Origin: Gnetum montanum
Taxonomy: Eukaryota; Streptophyta; Gnetopsida; Gnetales; Gnetaceae
NCBI GenBank assembly: GCA_015680685.1
Contig: MNCI01001492.1
Location: forward strand, 405,076-450,200
Direction of reading: 5' to 3'
DNA: 45,125 bases
The notes beneath the pieces were generated by a model that worked only from the letters and a program-made list of their open reading frames with translations, ran no database searches and was not told where the DNA came from. Below, piece by piece: positions 32,456-42,531 of this stretch (the stretch's first letter is position 1; every line of letters starts with the position of its first letter). The position numbers were made by a program, and so were the translations under genes.

Positions 32456-34200
32456 AACAAGATTTCTTGTTCGCCAAGCCACCGTGAAATTCGGACACCA
32501 AGCCAGTCAAAACTTCCTCGACACAAATTCTATCCCCCAATGAGGATGCTCTTCTGCAATCTACAAATACCAACATTTGCTGTAGACAAAGAAATCAGAG
32601 ATGTGCTGTGAGCAGCTGCGATAGATTCACTGTCACAATGTGCTGGCCATGGGTGGGCAAAGTAATTGCATCTTGGCGAAGGAAAAGCAGAGTGAAGAAT
32701 GAAAGCAGACGCAGACTGGTTGTTCAGGTGAGGGTGGGTTCCATCCTTCTATCTTCAAAGACACTGCCTCTGGTGGATCAGTCTGTCTGTTTTCTCCACA
32801 CAAACAACTGGGGCTCATTCTGAGATCATTTCTCAAACATGGTTGGTTTTAGGATTTTGGATGCTCTGTAAGATTTTTAATCGAATCTGGGTTATTCATC
32901 ATGGGTTCCTCTAGCTGTCATATTCTGTTATAGTTTTTGACGATTCTGCTGTTGCTTTTGATCCGAGTTAGGCATGTATATTCAATATTCATGAGGATAT
33001 TGAACCTCCTGTGGATCTGTCTGGCTTTGCCCTTATGAAATGCAATTTTTTCCAGAGAATGTACTGGTGCAGCCACGTTTAGCTTTTGCTTCGCAGAGTT
33101 GTTCAGAGATCAGACTTTTCTATTTTAAATTCACTATCAACAGAAACGTTTTGTTTTTTTCCCTGTTGTCTTTGCAATTACGCGGACATTTATCGGCAAG
33201 GGTTTTAAGATTCCCTGCTTTGGTCTCTGTATAGGCATACGTTTGGATTCCTGAATTTGTTGTTGTTTTTTTTAAATTCCTATTACGTGTTCACTGTAAG
33301 CAGAACGGTGCACTAAATGAACTTTTGTGCTAAATCTACAGCTAAATAACCACTGAATGACTATATATCCCTCATAACTCGCAATCTGCAAGCCCACAGA
33401 CCACAGTATTTCTTTCAGAACCAAAAACGCAGAGAATGTTTCACTATTTTACTTGAGTTTCAGGAGGCTTACTTGAGTTTTGTACGGATGATATTTACAG
33501 GGGAAGGAACCAGGGCCAACTATCCATGAAATGTGAAACACTGTATGTCACAAATTAGGGCAACAACAAAACAGCGCAGCCCAAATATCGGTCAAAGTCT
33601 AAGATCTAATTGATGAGAAGAAATCGGCAATTTTCAGTCAAAGTCTAAAGCGTAAGTCGGTAAAATAAGTTTGAACAAAGATAGTGGACTGTATAACACC
33701 TTTTGAATCAAAAGACATGTATGACCTTGACCTCTGGAACCCATAACCCCTTCAAGACTCCATTAGTCATACTGTCAAATTTTAGAGACCAAAAAACAAT
33801 ATAGCCGAATCGTTTAGACTTTGAAGAGATTAAATTAATCAAACTCAGTTGCAAGGAAAATGAGGTATTTTGTTTAAATAAGCAAATTGAAAGCAGGAAC
33901 TCAAAACTAATGACTTAATCATGTGCGCTTCCTCCTCCGAAGAAATAGTCGTGTCAGAGGATCCCACTTAAATCATTTCAGCATCACACAGGAGTCAAAG
34001 CCGTTTCCGGGCCGTCATTATTTTCTGTATTATTTTCAAAATAGGAAAACTACGTAAACAATACGCAACAGCGGGCCTTACATACTTTGGCGTCTGCTTT
34101 TATCCGCTACCACCAAAAGCCGTTTTGCGTAACGTTAACGGATAAGTGCCCTTCTAGGAAATGATGAGGATGAGTTAGTAAGAATTTTGATTTGAATTCA
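32456..34200. other. Island with host-gene-like composition; possible first exon and intron
   Basis: Base composition is more even than in the neighbouring elements and no similarity to any retroelement here was found. A frame ending RRKSRVKNESRRRLVVQ runs into CAG/GTGAGG at 32725-32733, a good plant splice donor, followed by T-rich, intron-like sequence (32870-33300). I could not find a matching acceptor or downstream exon before the SINE-like cluster. It may be a lost first exon or 5' leader of a host gene, or a captured gene piece. CAGTCAAAGTCTAA-like repeats lie at about 33589 and 33636. Confidence 0.35.
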
Positions 34201-34319
34201 ATTTTGGTAGATAGTATGTTTATTATATTTTTTATCCAGTGTATTTGTCTTTAATTAATTAAGGTATAGCTAGGTAGATTAAGCGGCTCTTTTTTAATAA
34301 GGCTATTTCATTGTTGCCA

Positions 34320-34990
34320 TACCCAGAAACACAAACACGAATCACGAATCGAATCTATTATTTCCCAAACAAGAGATGAGTGTTCTAATCACTTGGCCTA
34401 CACCCTTTGGTGTATGGCTTAAGTGGTTAACTCATTGTTTTATTAGGCAAAAGGCATGTGTGGCTTAGGTGGTTAACTCATTGTTTTGTTAGGCAAAAGG
34501 CTTTTAGTTTTGGTCATACTTGAGACACTATTATATTCTTCTATAATTCTTTTAATGTATTTGTACACTATATGTCTTAGGGTGTACACTAAGTCAAATT
34601 GGGATTTTATCGTTTTCTATTATTATTATTATATCTTATTAACATTGATACATCAATTAAGGCAAGTGGAGCAATTTAACATGATTTTTACTTTTGTCTC
34701 ACCATCTTGCCGCCCTATGTTATGAATTATAAATGTTAAGACAAAGGTTGATACTATAAAAAATGGAACCCACAAAACATTGATTGATCCATTAAGTTAA
34801 GTGAAGAAGTTTAACATGATTTTTTCTCTTGTTTGACTATCTTGCATTCCTCACCTTTAGGATGATTTTTTAAAAAAATTTATTTGTTCTTTTGGGATCT
34901 AACAACAAACCTTAGTGTTGCCTAGTAAAATTAGACCTATGACCCACGATTCCTAGGCTAAGACCCTTACCACTAGGCTAATATCTCAAG
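34320..34990. repeat. Cluster of tRNA-derived SINE-like pieces
   Basis: Three tRNA-like heads. Minus strand about 34405-34340: TAGGCCAAGTGATTAG (A box) and GATTCGATTC (B box). Plus strand 34405-34510: TGGCTTAAGTGG and TGGCTTAGGTGG in a tandem pair of about 44 bp, each followed by TTAACTCATTGTTTTRTTAG. Minus strand about 34990-34890: TTAGCCTAGTGGTAAG with a weaker B box. Such heads are typical of plant SINEs. Ends and tails are not defined. Confidence 0.5.
34643..34852 (+). repeat. 135-bp imperfect tandem duplication
   Basis: CATTGATACATCAATTAAGG...TTTAACATGATTTTTACTTT at 34643-34717 recurs as CATTGATTGATCCATTAAGT...TTTAACATGATTTTTTCTCT at 34778-34852. It may be the body of a SINE-like unit duplicated with its head. 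Confidence 0.6.
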
Positions 34991-35167
34991 AACTGAAAAT
35001 ATTAACTATGATATCCTAAATCCTTAAGAATTACTTTAGAGAGTATGTCTTGCTTTGAAATATGCAAGCTATGAGTGGCACAAGATTTCTACTTCTAAAG
35101 GCAATAAATCACTTTCACATAATAACATTAAGTAAGGTGTTTCATGTTCACCTTTAACTCATTGAGA

Positions 35168-35213
<46 letters not shown>

Positions 35214-35496
35214 NCTTTCCAAAGTTTAGCATTGAGTTCAAGTTCCCAAATAACACATCCATATAATATAGTAGGATAGATAATTTGAAAATTTTATTTT
35301 TGATCTTCTAAGCCCAAAGTCTTAAATCCTTGCACTTATTTTTGAAAGTATATAGAGCCTTGAAACCTACTATTTTTTCTTTAATGCACTTTCTCTACAT
35401 ATAATTGTTCATATAAATATGACCTAAATATTTAAAAAATATACTATTTGCACTTTGCTACTTGTAAAATAGAAGTTATAACAAGTATTTCATGTA
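34991..35496. other. AT-rich spacer with a 38-bp poly(T) and an N
   Basis: A run of T at 35173-35210, then AAA and N at 35214. On the minus strand it could be the poly(A) tail of a LINE or SINE, or simply a join at a homopolymer. No gene is visible. ATGTA (35492-35496) would be the target duplication of element C. Confidence 0.5.
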
Positions 35497-36522
35497 TGAT
35501 GAAGCGGTTACTCTAATTATTAGAGTGGTTATTATTAGAGCGGTTACTCTAATAATTAGAGTGGTTATTATTGGAGTGATTCTCTAATTATTAGAGCGGT
35601 TACTTTAATAATTAAAGTGGTTATTATTGGAGCAGTTACTTTAATTATTAGAGCGATTATTATTGGAGTGGTTACTCTAATAATTAAAGTGGTTGTTATT
35701 AGAGTAGTTATTCTAATTATTAGAGTGGTTACTCTAATTATTAGAGTAGTTGCTCCCAAGTCTATAAATACAGTGCCTGGCACACAATTGGAAAGAAGTC
35801 TTGTAGCAGTCAAATAGCGAAACTCTTATAGTCTATTTGGGAGTTAGAAAGTAGTTTTCAAGTGCATGCAGCAGGAGGTTGAAGTGTAGAAGGATCTTTA
35901 TTCAAGCATTGTGTACCTGAGCACACCTTGTGTACGGTAATAAAGACGAGCTCTTTGATTCATCCTTGCAACACTTGAGATTTGTTTTCTTACACATTTA
36001 TTTTATTTTATTTTCTTATGCATTTATTTTATTTTATGCACTTTACATTTCTGTTATTAGCGTAGCAATTCATTTTGATTAATTAAGCAAATTATTAAAA
36101 TACACTCAGTACGATTACTTCGAGCATGCATGTAACACTTGGTAACCTAGTAATCACTAGCGTTTGGTAATCCCAGTAGTGTTGCACTGGTTCAAGATGT
36201 GTACAGCATGTGAGAACAGATACTGGTGTTAGGATTAGTTAAAGCCTAGTTAATCAGTAGTTAAGTTAAATTAGTTACTTAGTTATCTCTCTCTTTCCCT
36301 ACTAGTGTAGGACATAAAAACATAAAAGCTATAAAAATCATGTCTTAAGCTTACTTAATCATACAATCATGACATATAGGTAAGCTTGGGAAGACAACGG
36401 TCAACCAACCCGTCCTTGTTCCACAAGGGCGCATAAGCACTTAGTCCTTGGAATTTGACCAGATCGTGCATGAAACACTTGTATTCGTATGGTTGAGCGT
36501 AGGGGTACCTCGTCGTTCATCA
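35497..36522 (+). repeat. 5' LTR of element C (1,026 bp)
   Basis: Starts TGATGAAGCGG and ends CGTTCATCA, just before the primer site. U3 has eight CTCTAATTATTAGAG-type palindromes instead of GATATC. TATAAATA is at 35763-35770. U5 shares TTGGTAATCCCAGTAG, GGGAAGACAACG and the GGTTGAGYGTAGGG end with the other families. The start was chosen by analogy to D and A (TGATGRG); there is no second LTR in the window to confirm it. Confidence 0.8.
35511..35770 (+). promoter_or_regulatory. U3 array of eight 15-bp palindromes plus TATA box
   Basis: CTCTAATTATTAGAG or close variants start at 35511, 35547, 35582, 35603, 35639, 35675, 35711 and 35732. Spacings are 36, 35, 21, 36, 36, 36, 21: two higher-order blocks. 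Linkers read GCGGTTA or GTGGTTATTATTGGAG. The last copy ends 16 bp before TATAAATA. AATTATTA and AATAATTA resemble homeodomain sites; binding is inferred only. Confidence 0.7.
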
Positions 36523-36523
36523 T

Positions 36524-36541
36524 TGGTGCCGTATTCAAGGA
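36524..36541 (+). other. Primer-binding site of element C (degenerate)
   Basis: TGGTGCCGTATTCAAGGA follows the LTR after one base. It keeps TGG-GCCGT-and AGGA/GGGA positions of the tRNA-Asp complement but is the most diverged of the three primer sites. Confidence 0.6.
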
Positions 36542-36658
36542 CTTAGTTATTTGTCTTCTAATTAGAAAATAGGAAATCATTCACATCGTTGGAACAAACC
36601 CTTAAGGTTGATTGAGAAAATAATAAACAAGAATACATTGCACACTGAATAGACAAGT

Positions 36659-38960
36659 ATGTCTCCTTCTTTGTATGAAAATGCCTCATCACTTAGGTTT
36701 GAAACAGGAAATAGTCAGTGGCGTAATAGCCATGACATTGATCAGCCAATCCCTTAACAAGTTAGAGTGGTATATATTCATCCCAATGAGTATATACAAG
36801 ACTTCACCTTTATCCTCCATCAAGATGAACAGCTATGTTGGCGAGACTTAGAAGGTAACATAGTGTTGCCTCCCTATCGTTTAGTCCCAAGCATGCTTCT
36901 TCATGCTCTCACATGAATTGGCATGTCGCACTTACACGCAGAATACATTGTGCAAAATCATGACTTGAGAGAATAACATCCCACAGAGGCACAACATCAA
37001 AGAGACTTGCAATAGGAGAGACATCATAAGTCTTTGAAGGGTAAGTGGTCACAGGATGTCCCACATGTCTTAAGCGAAAATGAGGGTGTGAACCCACCTC
37101 AAGTAGTCAGCCACACAACGATGTTCGTCTTCTTGACTTTGGCTAAGGGGTTGTGTATTAGAACCTTCATTCCACTATTCATAACCTAGGTTCTAATACC
37201 CATCGGCACAAAGGATCCAAAAAAAGGACATGAACTCATGTTAAAGATGCACATTTTGATCGCAATCATAATCGGGGCCGAGACCGTAGAAGAGAAGGTA
37301 GTAGATACCATCATGGTGGCGATTCTCCTTCTTCTTCACCTTCATCATAACCTTCACCCTCTCCTTCAATATCCGGATATGGTCATAAAGAAAGAGACCA
37401 TGGGGATAAATGAAAGTCATAGACAAAACAACCAGGAAAGGGAATGGGGCACTCTAGAGAGTCACGACATAGAAGAAAGGAGAGTAAGGAACAACATAGG
37501 CATCATAGATGCCATGGACGAGACATCATGATGAACCCCTCCTTGCTACTCGAAGTATGTTGGACATAACTGAGGCTGTTAGAATTCCAACAAGGCACCA
37601 TAAAGATAATATGATCAAGAGATTAGATATGAACAATATCCCACAATTTGAAGGGGGATATAACGCTGATCCTTAGAATCACTTACAAGCATTCCATGAT
37701 GTGTGTGCCTTACAAAACATAGAGAAGGAATGGCAAAAACTTAAGTTATTTCCACGGACATTAGTTAAAGAAGTAGAAAGCTAGTATTGGTCTTTAGAAC
37801 CGAAATCCATTCATAGGTGGAGTACTATGTTAGAACTATTTAATGACAAGTACTAAATGTACTCCTGAGTGTCTAACTTGCAAAAGCAATTCCAAGGTTG
37901 GAAACAAGGAGGACATGAACCCTTGGATGCTGCCATGGGTCAATACTATGCATTGTTACATCGTTGTCCTGGCCATGGTTATTCACAAAGGGATCAACTA
38001 CATCATCTCGTGGATGGGCTTAGGCAAAAAAAGGGAATAACCCTTGAGACTTATGCCTAAGGAAGACTATATGAGCTTAGATCCCATCAAATTCAAAGAC
38101 TATTGAAGCAAGTTGCTAAGAAAGAAGGTGAGCTACAAAAGAGAGAAATGTGGAAGAGTATAATCAAGATCCTTTCCTTCAGAAGAGGGGAGTTAGATTT
38201 TGTGAGGATAAAGAAGAGTCACCACTCAAAGAGATGATGAATAGAAAATATTTGCCTATCCAAAAGTTGACATTAGAAGTCTCGGCAAAGGTAGACCAAA
38301 TATGGGATTCCCTAGACAATAGATTTCAATCTATTCTTAAAATAGTAAAGGAGTCTAGAGAGCAAGGTAGTGAGAAAAGAAAAAAGAAAGAGATTGAATA
38401 TGCATGTAGCAAGGGTAAGGGAAAAGTTGCCATCATTGAAGAGGTTGTGGATTTGGAAACAGACAATTATAGTGGATGTGAGATATGTCAATATGACCAT
38501 CCTAAGAGATGATGCCCTATAATCTCACATCTATAGTAGTCTGGGGTGTATGCATTCAACCCATGATTAAACAAAAGGCAAACACCCTAAAGGTTACCTT
38601 ATCCTCAAGGTAACCCAAGGTAGTTCCACCAACCCTTAATATATTATCCCAGTGGAACTCCACCACAACTGATTGAGCAATATCAATAGTGGCAATGCCC
38701 ACAATCATGGGGAATGCCACCACCAAAGCAATAGTATCCTTATCGACAACCTAACTCGTATGGGTATTACGTGTAATAGTTAATCTCCCCATATGACTCT
38801 ACTGGTCACGTCACTCCTCAACCTCACTACCAAGCTTGTGAGTATTATGGGACTCCCTCTTCTAGGGGTGATATCCCATAAGAACATCATCTTTCTCATC
38901 TGGCCACATCTCTTCCACCAATGGCTCCACTACAACCTACTATAGCTATGCAAGGTGAAA
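36659..38960 (+). pseudogene. gag: gag of element C
   Basis: Starts MSPSLYENASSL at 36659. The N-terminal domain (IHPNEYIQDFTFILHQDEQL, then GNIVLPPYRLVPSMLLHAL) is clearly the same as in element A. A His/Arg-rich linker decayed into other frames follows, then Retrotrans_gag (KLFPRTLVKE-like, NDKY.., SNLQKQFQGWKQGGHEPLDA; 37700-38060), a Glu/Lys-rich stretch (38150-38450), the zinc knuckle CEICQYDHPKR (38475-38515) and a Pro/Gln/His tail. There are several frameshifts and stops; one Trp codon of the WYWS motif is a stop (37780). Confidence 0.82.
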
Positions 38961-39287
38961 TCCCTACNGCCAATCCATCACTGTCCCATTGGAATTGATG
39001 GAAGACATTGTTACCACTATTTGTGGATGGTTGTATGTAGTTGATTTCCTAGTGATTTGGTGAACAACGGTAAGGGGGACTTCCCAATCATAATGGGAAG
39101 AGCATGGCTAAGCACCATCGACGCACGCCTAGGAATCTATGATCTTTTCCTAGAAATATCAAAGGAAAATACATTTGGAAAGATGAAGAAGAAGAAAGTT
39201 CCATGCATTGCATATAGTAACACAGGGTCTAATTGCATGCAGAGATCATGGTTTGTGCAAATTTTAGCATTGCCTAAATGCAATTAG
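38961..39287 (+). pseudogene. Protease remnant of element C, active site missing
   Basis: After the N at 38968 the sequence matches only the second half of the element A protease (ITVPLELMEDIVTTICGW; IIMGRAWLSTIDARLGI). About 430 bp including the DSG active site are absent, exactly at the N, so this may be an assembly join between repeats rather than a genomic deletion. KVPCIAYS near the end matches KVPCITYS of A. Confidence 0.7.
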
Positions 39288-39392
39288 TGTGCACAAGTGA
39301 TTAACATACAAAAATGCCTATATGTAGTAGCCACATGATAGGAAGACACCTAGTGGCTGATAGTTTATCAAGAAAGTGGTTCACTCATATGC

Positions 39393-40520
39393 ATGGAACC
39401 AACTGAGGGTTTGACTTGTGCTTACATTGATAGCATAGATGCATTAGAGCAAGTCCACCGTCAACTTTCAAGTCTTAAAAATATCAATTGGGGGAAGTTG
39501 GAAATCCCTGAGGAATTTAAGCAGGATTCCCTCGAGCTAAAACCATTTCCCACAGGTATGGAATACATGTTCCTTAAAAATAGAAAACTGGTAATTATCA
39601 ACGCTAAGCTTGCTTCTCAATAGAAAGAAGAACTACTGAAGGTAATAAATAAATGGTTGGAAGCCTTCGCTTGGTCATATCCTGAATTAAATGGAATAGA
39701 TCCTAGGATATGCCAACATAGAATTTACACTAACCCCTCCATGAAGCCTTGAAGACAACCATAGAGGTAATTGAACCCTAAGTTGAAGCAAGTAGTTAAG
39801 GAAGAAATTGAACAGCTTCTCAAGGCTGGGTCCATATACCCCATTGTTGATAGTGAATGGATTAGCCACTTAGTTATTGTGCCTAAAAAGGGAGGCAAAT
39901 GGTGGGTGCGCATAGCTTTCAGGCTAGTAACTATGGCAACATTCAAAGATCACTTTCCATTGCCATTTGTTGACCAAGTCTTAGACACCATCGCAGGGCA
40001 TCGTTACTACAGTTTTCTGGATAGATATAGTGGATATAATCAAATACAAATAGCCCTAAAAGATCAAGCCAAGACTACATTCACCAGTCCTTGGGGAATG
40101 TTTGCATACAAACAGATGCCATTTGGCTTGTGCAATGCCCCTGCAACATTTCAAAAACTAGTTCTAAACATATTTCAATAATAGATAGGAAATGGTGTAG
40201 AAGTCTTTATGGACGATTTCTCCACCTATGGAGCAACCTTTGATAAATTCTTGGACTGGTTAGAGCAAGTGTTAAAAAGATGTGTAAAAACCAATTTGAG
40301 GCTCAACTAGCAGAAAAGCCATTTGAAGGTCCAAGAGGACATAGTACTAGGGCACAAAATCTCACACATAGGGATAGAGGTAGACCCTGAGAAAATCAAA
40401 GTTATCCAAGGAATTACCCGTCAATCGGAAACTGTCAAAGATATTCAATCATCCTTTGGACATACTCACTACTATAGGAGATTTATTGAGAACTTTTCAA
40501 AGGTTGCCAATCATTGGTGG
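39393..40520 (+). pseudogene. Reverse transcriptase domain of element C
   Basis: 39393-39623 is the RT leader (CMEPTEGLTCAYIDSIDALE). From 39771 typical Ty3/gypsy RT motifs appear in order: LKAGSIYPIVDSEWISHLVIV with VPKKGGKWW, FPLPFVDQVLD, YYSFLDRYSGYNQI, FTSPWGMFAYKQMPFGLCNA and the catalytic FMDD (40206-40220), then GIEVDPEKIKVI and HYYRRFIENFSKVA. The enzyme copies element RNA into DNA. The FMDD box is intact, but stops follow at 40180-40185 and about 40307. Confidence 0.88.
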
Positions 40521-41143
40521 AATTAACAAAAAAGGACATACCTTTTGAGTGGACCAGGGAATGTGAATTAGCTTTCTAAACTCTGAAACAGAAGCTAGTA
40601 GAAACACCCATTCTACAAGCTCTTAACTAGTCCAAACCATTTCATATCATGAATGACACATCCAACTATGCTTTAAGAGTTGTACTTACATAGTTAGATG
40701 AGTAGAAACGTCCTTATTACATCCATTGTGCAAGTAGAAGTATCACTGGTGCACAACTTAACTACACTACCACAAAGAAAGAATTAATGGTTGTAGTGTT
40801 TGCACTAGAAAAGTTTAGACACTATATATTGGGATATAAAGTATATATACATATAGATCACAATGTAATCCAATTCCTCATGAATAAGCCAATGGTATGC
40901 CCTCGTATCATATGATGCCTTGTAATCTTAGAAGAGTTCAATTTAATGATGATCAATTACAAGGGCACCGAGAATGTAGTTACTGATCATTTATTTCGGT
41001 TGCAATGGTACAACCAAGAGGATGAGTATCTAATTTCTGATCATGTCCTTGATGAATTCCTCTTTGTTGGTATAGTGAATAATCAATCACCCACGGAGGC
41101 AAACTGGTATAGTAGCATTCTTACCTATCTCCTCACCCAATAA
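40521..41143 (+). pseudogene. RNase H domain of element C
   Basis: A frameshift near 40515 moves the frame. KKDIPFEWTRECELAF leads into the domain, with FHIMNDTSNYALRVVL, TTTKKELMVVVFALEKFRHY, VYIHIDHNVIQF and NYKGTENVVTDHLFRLQW. Stops replace expected Trp or Gln codons (for example in ALNxSKPFHI and TxLDExKRPYY). It would remove the RNA template during reverse transcription. Confidence 0.82.
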
Positions 41144-41289
41144 ACACCATAAGAGTTAAACCTTAAGAAGAAACAACAGTTTCTTCAGTGAGCCAAGTAC
41201 TTTATGGAAATCTATGGGCAACTTGACAAAGTGTGTCCTGATGGCTTGGTTCAATGGTGTGTTCCCGATATAGATCAACTGTGAGTTCT

Positions 41290-42200
41290 CTAAGATGCTC
41301 ATGAGGGTCCTTGTGGGGATCATTATGTTGAGAGATGAATGGCCATCAAGATCCTTCTTACAGGATATTATTGGCCTACATTATTTCAAGATGCCCATTG
41401 TTTCATCCAATCTTGTAAGCACTATCAACATGATGGGGGAATGACTACTAGAATGGAGGGTCTGCAACAATGGAGTCAACCGTTAGAACCCTTCGACATT
41501 TGGGGAATTGACTTTATGGGGTCGATTACACCAATATCTAATGGAAAAGCTTATATTATTTTTGCCATTGATTACCTAACAAAATGGGCCAAAGTAGTTG
41601 TTGTTAAAGATTGTACATCATCTACAGCTACATGATTTATTCAACAATAAATCATAAACAGGTTTGGTGTGCCATTTGCACTTATTTTAAACAATGGTAC
41701 ACACTTCACAGGTGCAAATTTTCAGAAATTAAGGCAACACTTAGGGGTTGAGCATAAATTGACTACATCATACCACCCAAAAGCAAATGGTTAAGTAGAA
41801 GTCACCAACAGGGAGATTACGAAGATATTGACAAGAACCATTAGTAAGTTTAGGTGAGATTAGAGCACTAAACTAAACAATGCTCTTTGGGCATACTGCT
41901 CCACATGGAAACTGCCTATAGGCTACTCTCCCTATGAGTTAGTCTATGGTAAATTACGAATGCTTCCCATTCAAACTGAGCTCCATACACTATCCATGGC
42001 ATGTGACCTCAACCTTGACTTTGATCTAGCATAGAAACAATGGTTAGTAACTCTTAACTTGCTAGATGAAAATCGACTAGCTACCCTATCATCTAATGAA
42101 TTGCACAAGGCATTCAATAAGCAACATCATGACCTAAGGATTAGGAAAGTTAAATATCAACCGAGAGATAAGGTTCTCTACTAGAATCCCACACATGTGC
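41290..42200 (+). pseudogene. Integrase domain of element C
   Basis: The zinc-binding HHCC region reads HEGPCGGHYVERxMAIKIL followed by CFIQSCKHYQ. Catalytic core: first Asp in WGIDFMGSI (41510-41512); the second Asp of the SDNGTHF motif is Asn here (LNNGTHF, AAC at 41690-41692); Glu in NGxVEVTNREI (41798-41800), exactly 35 residues further. The Asp-to-Asn change is a G-to-A transition and would abolish catalysis. The C-terminal part ends with ILWEGPYIIYATFPLGAMII near 42270. Gln/Trp stops occur at 41792 and about 42182. Confidence 0.87.
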
Positions 42201-42531
42201 GACAACGTACTAAATTTCAAATACTCTGGGAAGGACCCTATATTATTTATGCAACTTTTCCTTTAGGGGCCATGATAATATACAAATCTGAAAACAAACA
42301 GACAAGAAACTGTTGGTCAATGTGCAACAAACCAAACCTTTCTAGGAGCTTAGGACAATGAGTACACATGCTACCTCTTTTGATGGACAACCCTGCTCAC
42401 TATTTTAGATCTCCTCCTTCCAACTTAGTCATGGGGGAGATGGCCACCTATGCTAACCATTCTAGGCCCTCAGTTCTTTTTGAATTTTTGTTTTACACAT
42501 TCTTTCAACTTTTTTTATTTTTTTTATACCA
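42201..42531 (+). other. End of pol, PPT-like box and start of 3' region (element C)
   Basis: After the integrase tail, TTAGTCATGGGGGAGATGGC (42425-42444) and about 60 following bases match element A 25456-25395 very closely, in the frame VMGEMATYANHSRPSVLF for both. The T-rich sequence then stops matching at about 42531. Confidence 0.75.

Larger units (their letters stand above)
35497..42531 (+). mobile_element. Element C: Athila-like retrotransposon with gag and pol
   Basis: 5' LTR 35497-36522, degenerate tRNA-Asp primer site, gag 36659-38960, protease remnant, RT 39771-40520, RNase H to about 41000, integrase 41300-42200, then a PPT-like box at 42425. Its 3' region seems to be interrupted at 42532 by other retroelement DNA and to resume at 44380, so its 3' LTR would lie beyond the window. 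It is the only copy here with all pol domains, but many stops inactivate it. Confidence 0.88.

Noticed and set aside
32608-32823. 71-codon ORF taken as a complete small host gene
   Set aside because: The likely splice donor at 32728 falls inside it, no homologue is recognised and the downstream half looks intronic; kept only as a possible exon within the island.
34320-34990. Genuine tRNA genes
   Set aside because: A- and B-box-like sequences are present but no cloverleaf with paired acceptor and anticodon stems could be read; SINE heads fit better.
35511-35746. Regularly spaced palindromic repeats that could suggest a CRISPR array
   Set aside because: Spacing of 36/21 bp with near-identical linkers, location upstream of a TATA box in an LTR, and a plant genome rule out CRISPR.
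35568-35817. Overlapping frames on both strands encoding repeated LIIRV/TTLIIR strings
   Set aside because: They are translations of the CTCTAATTATTAGAG palindromic array in the LTR U3, not proteins.
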